Positions 45,498-53,542 of a stretch of 64,000 nt of DNA are shown one piece after another. Position 1 is the stretch's first letter; the number at the start of each line of letters is the position of its first letter. A program made the translations under genes and the position numbers. The DNA lies in the NCBI RefSeq assembly GCF_030812775.1, contig NZ_JAUSTI010000008.1, positions 186,001-250,000 on the forward strand. Direction: 5' to 3'. This DNA is from Paenibacillus tundrae (GTDB lineage Bacteria; Bacillota; Bacilli; Paenibacillales; Paenibacillaceae). Below the pieces are notes generated by a model. It had not been told where the DNA came from and searched no databases. It saw only the letters and a program-made list of their open reading frames with translations.

Positions 45498-45610
45498 GAA
45501 AATCCCTCCTACTCCAAAAAAATAATCTTAATTTTAGAATCGCAAGAATTAATGGTTTTTGTTTGGAATCAAGAAAAGAGTCATTTAACGATATACCCAA
45601 TCCCCTGTCT

Positions 45611-45704
45611 TACACCCGATTACAATAAAAGATGTCATAATTAAATCCCGGACGCATGCTGCATCCGGGCAATATGTTTATCTGCCAAGTTATCCGTGAT
45701 GAAT
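45611..45704. repeat. Duplicate of 44541-44635 (5' part of the PLD-helicase gene)
   Basis: From TACACCCGATT to GTGATGA this segment repeats helicase codons (about residues 9-40) with a few substitutions and small indels. It contains the same GC-rich palindrome CCCGGACGCATGCTGCATCC. Here it is non-coding, so it is a relic of a second helicase copy or of a duplication that spanned the intervening 1 kb. Confidence 0.75.
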
Positions 45705-45715
45705 ATTGTTTTTAT

Positions 45716-46027
45716 TCATTCCTGAATCGATTGAATCGCATATTCAATATCCTGCTCCATATCCAAGTTAGGGTACTTCTCTTGCAGTTGAAGGAGACAA
45801 TCTATAAATGCTCGACTTTGTAACTCAGAAGATACATCCTCAAAAATCTCACTAAGCCAATATAAATCTTTTTCTTCACATTGATTGAAAAATGCAATCG
45901 TCCTTTGCTCATGTACCTTCAAAATATCTACCATCTCTTTCCAAATTATCTGAATCTCAGGATCATCGGGATGTAGTTTTGTTCTCTTTTCTACTAATAA
46001 AATCAACTTTTCACTATAGTCTACCAT
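45716..46027 (-). CDS. Small acidic protein, candidate immunity protein of a broken WXG toxin locus
   Basis: 103 aa, helical, acidic (KLHPDDPEIQIIWKEMVDIL; QCEEKDLYWLSEIFEDVSSE). The family resembles small immunity-like proteins that follow secreted-toxin genes in Bacillus (from memory, not searched). Directly upstream in the same orientation lies a disrupted WXG100 reading (46081-46200), which supports an immunity role for a lost toxin. Confidence 0.5.
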   Translation of the reverse strand: MVDYSEKLILLVEKRTKLHPDDPEIQIIWKEMVDILKVHEQRTIAFFNQCEEKDLYWLSEIFEDVSSELQSRAFIDCLLQLQEKYPNLDMEQDIEYAIQSIQE

Positions 46028-46080
46028 GTTTTAATCTCCTCACGGTTGTCTTGAGTTATCTGGAGTAATCGTCCCGATCT

Positions 46081-46200
46081 GACAATGAGCCCAATTCGTG
46101 CAGTTAGGTCATTCCGAATACTTTCCAACTACTGCCTGCCCTGCTCAATCTGTTTAGAAACATGCAGTAATTGCTCTGGTGCTACTTTAATTGTACTCAT
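46081..46200 (-). pseudogene. WXG100/ESAT-6-like gene remnant
   Basis: Minus-strand reading from ATG 46200 gives MSTIKVAPEQLLHVSKQIEQ, then GRQ, an in-frame TAG at 46129-46131, then LESIRNDLTARIGLI. This is the first half of a WXG100 protein; the WXG turn and second helix are lost. It marks a former type VII secretion substrate gene. Confidence 0.6.
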
Positions 46201-46374
46201 ATCATTTCCCGTCATCAAAAATAGGATTTTACTATGTTAGCAGAAGTTTTTGCTATATACATCCGCCCATGTCCCTGGATTTCTTTTCCTGCAAAAAACT
46301 TTTATTACATCACATATAATCCTCTGGTCTCGTCCATTATTCAGATAAGCGAAACATTATATATCAAGCCTACA

Positions 46375-46875
46375 TTACTTCAATCGGTTGTTTAGCTCCT
46401 CCACTATTTCTTCCGTTCGTCGTAGAAGCTTCTCAATGTTTTTTATATTCAATGACTGATTCTGCGGGCACTCCTCTAATGTGGACATATGTTGCATCGT
46501 ACCGATGAATAATGCGATATCTAGTCCTGATTCTGTGTCCGTATGCACTAAAGGTAAAATTTCATTCATCGTAAGTTCCTTAAGTAGATGCACGGTTTGA
46601 TACTTATGGATATATAATGCCTTAACCATTGAAATCAGCGCCCAATCACAGAGAATTAGACAGGTCGTGAACTGATTGTGATTACGCATGATAACAGCAA
46701 GCCTCAGGTGATGCTGAGCAAGTTGGTGATAATCCACAGTGGTAGTATGTAACGTATGATACTCCGGGATACCTTGTGATTTCGACAGGATGAAGCTATC
46801 ACTGTCTTGAGAACGTGCAGTAAAATCTACTTGGTGATTACAATGTGCTTCGGTGGTGAACCAATTTCTTGCCAT
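46375..46875 (-). CDS. HEPN-like helical protein, unknown; has a decayed copy at 51.9 kb
   Basis: 166 aa. ATG at 46875 with GGAGGG 6 nt upstream; the ATG at 46881 abuts the SD. The core (YHQLAQHHLRLAVIMRNHNQ, then about 30 residues ending MVKALYIHKYQ) looks like HEPN/nucleotidyltransferase-partner helices, but no RX4-6H RNase motif is visible. Divergent from the XRE regulator. A frameshifted, internally deleted copy lies at 51888-51975. Confidence 0.5.
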   Translation of the reverse strand: MARNWFTTEAHCNHQVDFTARSQDSDSFILSKSQGIPEYHTLHTTTVDYHQLAQHHLRLAVIMRNHNQFTTCLILCDWALISMVKALYIHKYQTVHLLKELTMNEILPLVHTDTESGLDIALFIGTMQHMSTLEECPQNQSLNIKNIEKLLRRTEEIVEELNNRLK

Positions 46876-47016
46876 TGTCATCCCTCCAAAGAGTTAATAC
46901 CAGTATTATACAATAAAATGATACTTATAGTAATCAAATAAATTATTTGTATTCTTTGTTTGGTGTTTACCTTGAGAAAACTTGTCTACACTTTTGAACA
47001 TAGAGAGGTGAATACC

Positions 47017-47358
47017 ATGAACGAAGACAGAGAAGTTTTGAAGTTGGTTGGAGCCAGAATTCGCGCATTACGCAAAGAAAGAGGGTATTCACAAGAATCC
47101 CTCGGAGAAAAAGGCGGATTTCATTTTTCATACATAGGACAGATCGAACGTGGAGAAAAGAATGTTTCTTTGGTGAACTTAGCAAAGATCGCTGAGTCAC
47201 TAGATGTTAATTTGATTCAATTATTTGCTTATGTAGAAGAAGAGTTTGAAGTAACTGAAGATGAGAAACAAATCAAAGAAATTGTACAACTGCTAAGAGA
47301 TTCTTCTCCTGATAATATTCGTGTTGCCAAAAATGTTATTAAAGGAATATTGATGTGA
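47017..47358 (+). CDS. XRE-family HTH regulator
   Basis: 113 aa. ATG at 47017 (MNEDREVLK), AGAGGTG upstream; longer readings lack an SD. HTH_3 domain about 8-66 (VGARIRALRKERGYSQESLG; SYIGQIERGEKNVSLVNLAK), then a short acidic C-terminal helix as in SinR/Xre-type proteins. It sits between the divergent HEPN-like gene and the convergent DUF2075 gene, a likely local repressor. Confidence 0.82.
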   Translation: MNEDREVLKLVGARIRALRKERGYSQESLGEKGGFHFSYIGQIERGEKNVSLVNLAKIAESLDVNLIQLFAYVEEEFEVTEDEKQIKEIVQLLRDSSPDNIRVAKNVIKGILM

Positions 47359-47370
47359 AAACGGAAAACC

Positions 47371-47402
47371 CTACCCTTCTATTTTATGGAAGGATAGGGT
47401 TT
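47371..47402. terminator. Bidirectional terminator
   Basis: AAACCCTACCCTTC and GAAGGATAGGGTTT form the stem between the convergent XRE and DUF2075 genes. Confidence 0.75.
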
Positions 47403-47432
47403 CTCTCTACTTTGCATAGTCCCTGGTGGACA

Positions 47433-49292
47433 TCATCTTGAATTTGCTCTGCTACATAAATAATTCATCAATTCTTTATCCCGACAGTAAACATAACAAC
47501 CTTTCATCCCCCGAGACATCAAGATTTTATAAATATTTTTGATAAGTTTTGTTAGTTCCTCATTCTTAAATTTAAGCCCTCGTTTTCCCATTCTATCTTT
47601 GTACTCATCATAATCTGAATAAAGTTCCATTTTCTCCGAATCGAATTTAAGATCATTCCCTATGATAACGCCAACATAATCAAACTCAAGACCTTGAGAC
47701 GTATGAACGCACCCAACCTGATCTATACCACTCTCATGAATGGCCCAGGTGCTTGATATAGAACGTGCATTCCAAGGCATAGCAAAACGATGTTCTTCAA
47801 TAGTTACATCCGGAATTTCCCCATTGCGATTACCTTCTTTATCAGCTGTCCAATTCCAAGCAAAACCTGCCAACATCCTCGCCTTATACCCCTGATCGCT
47901 TTTACCTTTTATTAGATCGTATACTTCGTTAGGCGTGTCTACTAATTTGAATTCAAAAGAATCTTGATCCCAACCATCAAAATTAGCGGTGGGACGAATC
48001 TGTAAAGCATCATCAACCCAATTCAAAAATCCTTCTGCTCCAGAACAACGGAACTGTGCTGCTAGTGAATATTCATGCACTTCCGAATTATATAGGGCAG
48101 CTAAACGTTTAATCTCGTCTATAGAACCTATATCTTCAGGACGAATACGCTGAAAATCATCTATGAAAAACACATTCACTTTAGATGCTTTTATGATATC
48201 CTCGATCTGATTCTCCCCAAGATATTGATATGCTCCTTTACCTTTTAAGCGATGCGCCTCATCCACAACAAGTACGTCGTACATATCAGCTGGCTCTTTG
48301 TAAAACTGACTTGATCCCGTAAACAACATCTTTGTCCTAGTTTTGTTTCTAGCTTGTCGCTGAGTCAAGGTCTCTACCATAACCGTCCGGAATGAAGCAT
48401 TCGGGGCAATGAATTTAACATTCAACTTATTTTTAAGTAATCCACCAAGGGCATTCATAGATATTACTGATTTACCTGTTCCAGGCCCACCTTGCACAAT
48501 GATTGTGCGTTTTACATCTGTTTGCTTGGCAAGGCTCATAATGGCCTCGTATGCAACCTTCTGCTCATCAAGTAAAACAAAATCAGAGTTCCCTTGAAAT
48601 AATCCATCAATATGATCAATTAGCTTCTTGGAAGGACGAATTTTACCATTCTCAATTAAATAAAGTAAATTAACTCCATTCCCTTGACCTACATGCCTTT
48701 TTAGGAAATCTTGAAGTTTAGATGCATCATCGGCTAGAAACAAAGGAGCTTCACGGATGATATCCTGATATTGATTATATTGAAGGGGATCCGGCTGTAC
48801 TGTCCTGTAGTTATGTAGATATGCACATGTGTATCCGTTAATATCTTTGGAATATATGGCCTCATTCATATCACTCAAATACTGTTTGTATGACCATGCT
48901 TGATATGAAGGATGCGGTGTCTCTCTTGTTCTACCTCCAATAAAGGCCCTTACAACATCCTCGCGATCCATAGCCTCTACTGCATCCCATTGTTTTAACT
49001 CAACGATTACAAAGTTATCATTCTTTTGTTCATCCTGACCTGCAATGATAAAATCTATACGTTTACTTGTAGAAGGAATGTTGTACTCAATTAATATCCC
49101 GCAGTCATCTGCTACCTTCGAATTACGGATAATTTTCTCCATAAACTGCATAGAGTTGTTCCAAGCACGTACTTCCCCTTGATTAGGTCTTTTCCCCATC
49201 CCTTTAATAAAAGCTTCTTCAATCTGAACTGTGATCTGGTTGTTATCCACAGATTCTCTAAAAGCTAATGCGTTGCTGCTGTAGATGATCAT
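47433..49292 (-). CDS. PD-(D/E)XK nuclease-DUF2075 helicase, candidate defence protein
   Basis: 619 aa. N-terminal domain (about 60-105) has the restriction-like D-ExK arrangement: Asp80 in KRIDFIIAG and Glu98-Leu-Lys100 in FVIVELKQW. It is followed by a DUF2075 SF1-type ATPase: Walker A GGPGTGKS (268-275), Walker B VVDEAH (342-347) and C-terminal HTSQGLEFDYVGVIIG. DUF2075 joined to a nuclease also occurs in the anti-phage Nhi protein of staphylococci, which uses a different nuclease. The upstream membrane-protein gene is 40 bp away and probably in the same operon. Confidence 0.8.
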   Translation of the reverse strand: MIIYSSNALAFRESVDNNQITVQIEEAFIKGMGKRPNQGEVRAWNNSMQFMEKIIRNSKVADDCGILIEYNIPSTSKRIDFIIAGQDEQKNDNFVIVELKQWDAVEAMDREDVVRAFIGGRTRETPHPSYQAWSYKQYLSDMNEAIYSKDINGYTCAYLHNYRTVQPDPLQYNQYQDIIREAPLFLADDASKLQDFLKRHVGQGNGVNLLYLIENGKIRPSKKLIDHIDGLFQGNSDFVLLDEQKVAYEAIMSLAKQTDVKRTIIVQGGPGTGKSVISMNALGGLLKNKLNVKFIAPNASFRTVMVETLTQRQARNKTRTKMLFTGSSQFYKEPADMYDVLVVDEAHRLKGKGAYQYLGENQIEDIIKASKVNVFFIDDFQRIRPEDIGSIDEIKRLAALYNSEVHEYSLAAQFRCSGAEGFLNWVDDALQIRPTANFDGWDQDSFEFKLVDTPNEVYDLIKGKSDQGYKARMLAGFAWNWTADKEGNRNGEIPDVTIEEHRFAMPWNARSISSTWAIHESGIDQVGCVHTSQGLEFDYVGVIIGNDLKFDSEKMELYSDYDEYKDRMGKRGLKFKNEELTKLIKNIYKILMSRGMKGCYVYCRDKELMNYLCSRANSR

Positions 49293-49332
49293 GATGCACC
49301 GCCTGAATTAAATTAGTTTTTCAGTATCTCTT

Positions 49333-50160
49333 TTAAATATAGTACTCTATTGAGTCTTCTTTGTTTTTTAGTATTTTTAAAAGATGTATTTTTTCAGAGA
49401 GTATCTGTGAACGTTCTTCTGTACGAAAGATTGTTGCATCATGTATATACTCACTATTCCCAAGTAAAAAATGCTCTTTATCAATAAGATGATAAATAAA
49501 CCATTTCATGTCTTCATATTCTTGATCTAAAACGTAAAAACACTCATAATCGTACTTACTAAATTTTTCACGGAGTTGAGAGAATGTCATTATTATCAGT
49601 AATACAAACATTGAACTCGCAAATAATAATGACAGTAGACACAGAGTTATATTAATTAATAATTCTCCTGGCTTGTCTGTAGCTAACACTAAACTACCTT
49701 CTGACACACTACTGGCTATAAAGCTTGGCATCACAGAGAAAAAACATAATGTTTGTAGCAAAAGTAGACTAACTGTAAAATTAAGATTTTTGGATCTTGA
49801 AAACCTTTTATCAAAAACACTCTTTTTGGTTAAGGTAATATATAAAACAACTAAATATAAAAAAGTTCCAATGACTGAGATAACAAATACGAGATATCCT
49901 TTCAAATCAATAACCATGTATATAAGAGTAAGAAAAGTAGAAGCAATTAAACCTAGTATCACATATACAATGTAATTAGATATTTTTATCAAAGTCCTCT
50001 TTTCTTTTGAAGAAATTAACCTTTCGATCTTGGATGAAGTTAACGATGTTATTATGTGATTTTTCTTAAAGAAAGTTAACATAAAGCTAAAAAGAGTAAC
50101 AATCCCGCCCACTCCGCCTAATTTAGATAAAAATTGTCCATCCAAAATTCTATCCCACAT
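49333..50160 (-). CDS. Multi-TM membrane protein upstream of the nuclease-helicase
   Basis: 275 aa. ATG at 50160, GGAGG 7 nt upstream; the ATG at 50178 is before that SD. Five TM segments near residues 15-32, 60-82, 88-110, 132-155 and 180-205; the last about 65 residues are cytoplasmic and charged. AT-rich codon use relative to core genes. Forty bp before the DUF2075 gene, so a membrane effector for that module is conceivable. No family recognised. Confidence 0.6.
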   Translation of the reverse strand: MWDRILDGQFLSKLGGVGGIVTLFSFMLTFFKKNHIITSLTSSKIERLISSKEKRTLIKISNYIVYVILGLIASTFLTLIYMVIDLKGYLVFVISVIGTFLYLVVLYITLTKKSVFDKRFSRSKNLNFTVSLLLLQTLCFFSVMPSFIASSVSEGSLVLATDKPGELLINITLCLLSLLFASSMFVLLIIMTFSQLREKFSKYDYECFYVLDQEYEDMKWFIYHLIDKEHFLLGNSEYIHDATIFRTEERSQILSEKIHLLKILKNKEDSIEYYI

Positions 50161-50402
50161 GATCTTGCCTCCATACATAATCTAATACTGCTAGTTTTCA
50201 AACAATACACTTATTCGCCACCACCACCATCTTCGCAGGCATCTCTTCCCGCAGTCGCCATACATACGCCAGTGGCGGCGACGATCAGGTTGCGCGTTCA
50301 TCCGTACAGCGTACAGCTACTCCAGCACTTCTTTTTTGATAATCATAAGGCTGAATGTCGAGGTGAAAGAGTTTGGATTGATCTTTTTTTTATTCAGAGC
50401 CG

Positions 50403-50645
50403 CATGTCGGCTCTTCCAACCTATTCAACCCGGTGCTGACCAGTGGTATAGAGTGGAACCTCAAGGTGACGGAGAAGGATTCACTCGACGTGCTGCGCAA
50501 GATTGAAGCGACCTTCGAGAGTTACTGGAATGACCGCGAATTCACGCGATTTGTGACTAAGGATGAAGGCCATGAAGCACAGTTGAAGCTTTGTACTGAA
50601 CGGGTGTCATGTAACTTAGTTAACCATGAACCCGGTGTTTGTTGA
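50403..50645 (+). pseudogene. Fragment of a second PLD-type helicase gene
   Basis: Plus-strand reading HVGSSNLFNPVLTSGIEWNL followed by KVTEKDSLDVLRK, then ATFESYWNDREFTRF. This corresponds to the end of the PLD domain of helicases (VGSSNFSLSALKTGYEWNL in the 42207 protein). No start and no helicase part follow. Opposite orientation to the intact gene, so it is a separate relic. Confidence 0.65.
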
Positions 50646-50723
50646 ACTAGTTCACATAATCATATCATTCGAGCTTTAGATGGTGAAGACTTTAGAACGT
50701 CATTTGGTTAATAAATTCAGTTT

Positions 50724-50900
50724 TCATCTCTTGTCATACTCTCTTAATTCTCTTATTACTGTATCTGCAAGAGCTGTTTCTAAATGAAAGCATGCCTTTC
50801 TATCTATTTCATAGGCGTCTCTTTCGCACTGGGTAAGTTTTCCTAAAAAAAGAAACCTTGAACAGCCGAAGCTGATCAAGGTACGGAAAACAAAAATCTT
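50724..50900 (-). pseudogene. Coding relic, C-terminal fragment of unknown protein
   Basis: Minus-strand open stretch with no start codon ending LTQCERDAYEIDRKACFHLE then TALADTVIRELREYDKR and a stop at 50724. Part of its DNA (around 50790-50840) resembles the tail relic at 52436-52531. Probably an orphan toxin or immunity tail. The rest of 50646-51170 shows no gene. Confidence 0.4.
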
Positions 50901-51170
50901 CCTATTTTTAAAGAGGAAGCTTCTCAGCTATCCTTTTCATTAGATCACATAGAACATAGAAACTCCATTCATAAGTAACATGTTTATTATTAACTTTTGA
51001 GAGACTACAAACTTCTGTAACGTTGATACCAAGAGATTTTCATGTGAATCTTCTTGGATCGAATTAATTCTTAAGATATACTGACCCCAAATTATTATTT
51101 TCCTTTATAATATTCCAAATGAACCACTACTTCAGTGTTGTTTTTGGGGATTAATATAACTCCAGTCATT

Positions 51171-51578
51171 TTAATAATGATCTCTAGTATTTTTAAGATC
51201 TTCTAAGGTATAGAACCAATCATCTTCAATCCACACCTTCGCAGTCATGTACTCCTCTAAGAAAGCTAAGAGAAAAGTAAATAATATATCTTCATTTTCT
51301 TTAAAATCATTTATAACTATTGTTTTGAAGTATTCTTTTTCGGGATCCTCCCAATCAAAATTTATAAGTTTAAACGGGTAAGGTTCATCTGCTACCCCTA
51401 AACAGATTTGTCTCTCATAACTTTCTTCCAATGGGATATCACTAATACAAAACTCACAATATTTTACGTTTCCAGTTTCATCGACCTTATTTAATTCTCT
51501 ACTATAGAATAGATCTTCCTTCTCAAATAACTTCTCTAAGCGTGGGATTAACTCATTAATTTTTTGGAGTTTCTCCAC
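51171..51578 (-). CDS. Candidate immunity protein (partner of the orphan tail upstream)
   Basis: 135 aa. Only a GTG start (51578) without a clear SD, so translation may rely on coupling to the reading that stops at 51609, 30 nt upstream. Acidic, alpha/beta, cytosolic (YCEFCISDIPLEESYERQIC; EDILFTFLLAFLEEYMTAKV). The upstream reading is a toxin C-terminal tail, so gene order is toxin then immunity. No family recognised. Confidence 0.5.
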   Translation of the reverse strand: MEKLQKINELIPRLEKLFEKEDLFYSRELNKVDETGNVKYCEFCISDIPLEESYERQICLGVADEPYPFKLINFDWEDPEKEYFKTIVINDFKENEDILFTFLLAFLEEYMTAKVWIEDDWFYTLEDLKNTRDHY

Positions 51579-51608
51579 TATTGAATAGAATAACAGCCGA
51601 AGTTCCCA

Positions 51609-51746
51609 TTATTTCAATATTCCTCCTAGTTCATCTAACGAATTGACTACGGTAACTCCTGAATCTTTAAGATGATTTATGTTCTCTGAAACATATTTAT
51701 TTTTCATATCAATGGGCTTTTCAAAATACACGACTATCTCTTTCAT
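51609..51746 (-). pseudogene. Orphan toxin C-terminal tail homologous to the intact WXG toxin
   Basis: 45-codon reading MKEIVVYFEKPIDMKNKYVS... ending VTVVNSLDELGGILK. It aligns with the C-terminus of the 53543 toxin (KEIILYAPNGIDAIKADN, VRVITSPEELITTLK). It is thus the end of a related nuclease-type toxin, left with its immunity candidate. Confidence 0.6.
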
Positions 51747-51750
51747 ATCA

Positions 51751-51890
51751 TATTAAAAAATTTAGGGTATTTCCAAACATCCATTCTCCATCACCTTTAA
51801 CTCTGTTGTTGGGAAGATTTGCTACATACTCACCTGACTTTTTAATATCTTCTGCTGACCAATCCTTGGGAAACCAAGCTAGCCCCCCTA
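51751..51890 (-). pseudogene. Second toxin-tail fragment
   Basis: Minus-strand reading TELGGLAWFPKDWSAEDIKK then SGEYVANLPNNRVKGDGEW, MFGNTLNFLI and stop. The WFPKDWS...YVANLP pattern resembles C-terminal toxin domains of polymorphic toxins, possibly EndoU-like (from memory). Its upstream end is fused to the HEPN-like relic at TDTE. Confidence 0.4.
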
Positions 51891-51975
51891 ATTCTGTGTC
51901 CGTATAGACAGAACATAAACTAATTGTGATTACGCATGATAATTGCGCTTCAATTGATGCTGAGCAAATTAGTGA
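51888..51975 (-). pseudogene. Decayed copy of the 46375 HEPN-like gene
   Basis: DNA closely matches two separated parts of the 46375 gene: TTCTGTGTCCGTAT (compare 46526) and GATTGTGATTACGCATGAT... to GATGCTGAGCAA (compare about 46674-46717). The stretch between is deleted, and stops and a frameshift are present. Shows duplication and decay within the island. Confidence 0.65.
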
Positions 51976-52007
51976 TCAACACCATATTTTGCAGTTATTG
52001 CTTATTC

Positions 52008-52412
52008 CTAGAATTCGGAGTCATTGGCGACAGTTGGTATGAATGGCGACAAGAATGGGTCACTTTTCTCTTCAACATTCCCTCTCGCAAGAACGTATAC
52101 ATTAAATGCATTAAAGTGCTTTGGGTGCTCATCATTGAAAACATAGAGCATCCCATATGAGCCGGGTGCCATAACTCCTATAGTCTTCATTATTTCCACT
52201 GGGCTAAATTTAGATGAAGGCTCACGATTCCACAATCCTGTCATCCAAAGATGAAATTGTCCATTTATCGCCTTTATATCTAGCACATCTACATTCGGTT
52301 GCAACTCTTCAATGTACTTTTTAAGTTTATGAAGAGTATCCATTTCTCTTTCATGACTTATATTATCACCAGTACTTGCTAAGATTACCGCCCAACCATG
52401 GTATTGATACAT
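52008..52412 (-). CDS. Imm7-family immunity protein
   Basis: 134 aa. Start at ATG 52412 (MYQYHGWAVI); a GTG at 52424 is an alternative. The family pattern is clear: N-terminal YHGWAVI, LDIKAINGQFHLWMTG, APGSYGMLYVFNDE and C-terminal SDPFLSPFIPTVAN. Imm7 proteins neutralise toxins of the polymorphic-toxin class in the cytoplasm. The toxin gene is reduced to a tail (52436-52531). Confidence 0.78.
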   Translation of the reverse strand: MYQYHGWAVILASTGDNISHEREMDTLHKLKKYIEELQPNVDVLDIKAINGQFHLWMTGLWNREPSSKFSPVEIMKTIGVMAPGSYGMLYVFNDEHPKHFNAFNVYVLARGNVEEKSDPFLSPFIPTVANDSEF

Positions 52413-52435
52413 ACTCTCTCTCACTCCTCAATATA

Positions 52436-52531
52436 TTAACTAAAAAGGCGATAATCAATAATAACCTCAACATTGTATCTCTTCTTATATTCTATGTTTT
52501 CATAGGTGTCTCTTTCCCCAAAAGTTTTCAG
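52436..52531 (-). pseudogene. Orphan toxin tail upstream of Imm7
   Basis: Open minus-strand reading LLKTFGERDTYENIEYKK then RYNVEVIIDYRLFS and stop, 24 nt before the Imm7 start. No start codon or upstream toxin body exists. Position and orientation match the C-terminus of the toxin that Imm7 once neutralised. Confidence 0.5.
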
Positions 52532-52569
52532 GAGCCTACTCTGTAGAATAGAATGAAGCAATTCGCGAT

Positions 52570-52671
52570 TCAAGCTGGGAGAGAATTTCACCTATTGAAA
52601 TCCCACAAAATCCGCATAAAGAACCTAAAGGCCGAGATGTTCAAAGTATAAATATTACCCATCCAGAATAA
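52570..52671 (+). pseudogene. Coding relic on the opposite strand
   Basis: Plus-strand reading SSWERISPIEIPQNPHKEPK then GRDVQSINITHPE and stop, with no start. It has the look of a toxin or secreted-protein C-terminus; family not recognised. Confidence 0.35.
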
Positions 52672-52691
52672 TATTCTTCAATACTATAAAG

Positions 52692-52735
52692 CAAAAGGTC
52701 AAATTATCCTTAGATAAGGACAATTTGACCTTGGT
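52692..52735 (-). terminator. Near-perfect terminator overlapping the immunity gene stop
   Basis: AAGGTCAAATT pairs with AATTTGACCTT (52695-52705, 52722-52732) and inner TCCTTA with TAAGGA. The hairpin includes the last codons of the 52710 gene. Confidence 0.75.
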
Positions 52736-53540
52736 AAATAACAAACCCTTCTTCAACATGTACTTTGAGAACGCCTGACTTTACTTGATCGAGATGCCAC
52801 CACCAGCTGTTTATAGGATAATCTCTATTCTGATCCCCAGCAGAAATCAACAATTTCTCATCATCTATATCCAATAATCTTAAAATCAACTTATCTATAT
52901 CAATTATTTTTGCATTGAACAATGCTGTGTTATTTATAGATTTTACTAATACTTGTAATTGCTCTCTCATCTTAAAAAGATTTCTAAACAAATCAATATA
53001 CTGTAGCTCCTCTCCATCCCATCCTCCCTCTTCCTCAACACATTCAATTCCCCCAGTAACCTCATTATTTAAACACTCAATGATACTTTCAACTATTGCA
53101 TTATTAGCAAACCTGGAATCATAAAATTGCTGAGTGTTCATGAATTGAAGATTTGCAATCTCTTCATTTGCAAAGAAGCCACTAGCTCCATGATATAAAA
53201 ACACATTTTTATTGGTATCAAGGATAGTGTATATTTCTTTACAAAAAGATAATGCGAAGAAGACAGCATTCCGATCCCTACTGGGTTGTATAAAAAATGC
53301 CGTTTTTACATTAGTAGTTTGCTCTACATCTTTTACCATATCCTTAGAAATATCACACCAAATATCCCTTATCTCATCATGATGTTTAAGAATATAATAT
53401 TTCACCCATATCCAACTATTGGATCGTTCCATGGCCCAAGAAGATATTTGATTTTTGGCATTAAACTCTAATAATATATTCTCCAGCTTTTCAGTACTTA
53501 GTTCTTCTTCCATGTACATTACAATATTTGTTTGCGACAT
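52710..53540 (-). CDS. Candidate cognate immunity protein of the WXG toxin
   Basis: 276 aa, cytosolic, acidic. Starts 2 nt after the toxin stop and ends in a strong terminator, so toxin and this gene form one transcription unit, the standard toxin-immunity order. Features: MSQTNIVMYMEEELSTEKLE at the N-terminus, an acidic loop (VEEEGGWDGEE, about 165-176). I do not recognise the family; the immunity assignment rests on position. Confidence 0.6.
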   Translation of the reverse strand: MSQTNIVMYMEEELSTEKLENILLEFNAKNQISSWAMERSNSWIWVKYYILKHHDEIRDIWCDISKDMVKDVEQTTNVKTAFFIQPSRDRNAVFFALSFCKEIYTILDTNKNVFLYHGASGFFANEEIANLQFMNTQQFYDSRFANNAIVESIIECLNNEVTGGIECVEEEGGWDGEELQYIDLFRNLFKMREQLQVLVKSINNTALFNAKIIDIDKLILRLLDIDDEKLLISAGDQNRDYPINSWWWHLDQVKSGVLKVHVEEGFVIYQGQIVLI

Positions 53541-53542
53541 TG

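Noticed and set aside
46375..46875. Calling this a HEPN RNase toxin
   Set aside because: No RX4-6H motif and no adjacent nucleotidyltransferase antitoxin.
50215..50300. Minus-strand NLIVAATG, resembling helicase motif I
   Set aside because: Only eight residues before the reading diverges; could be chance in a GC-rich patch, so not called a gene relic.
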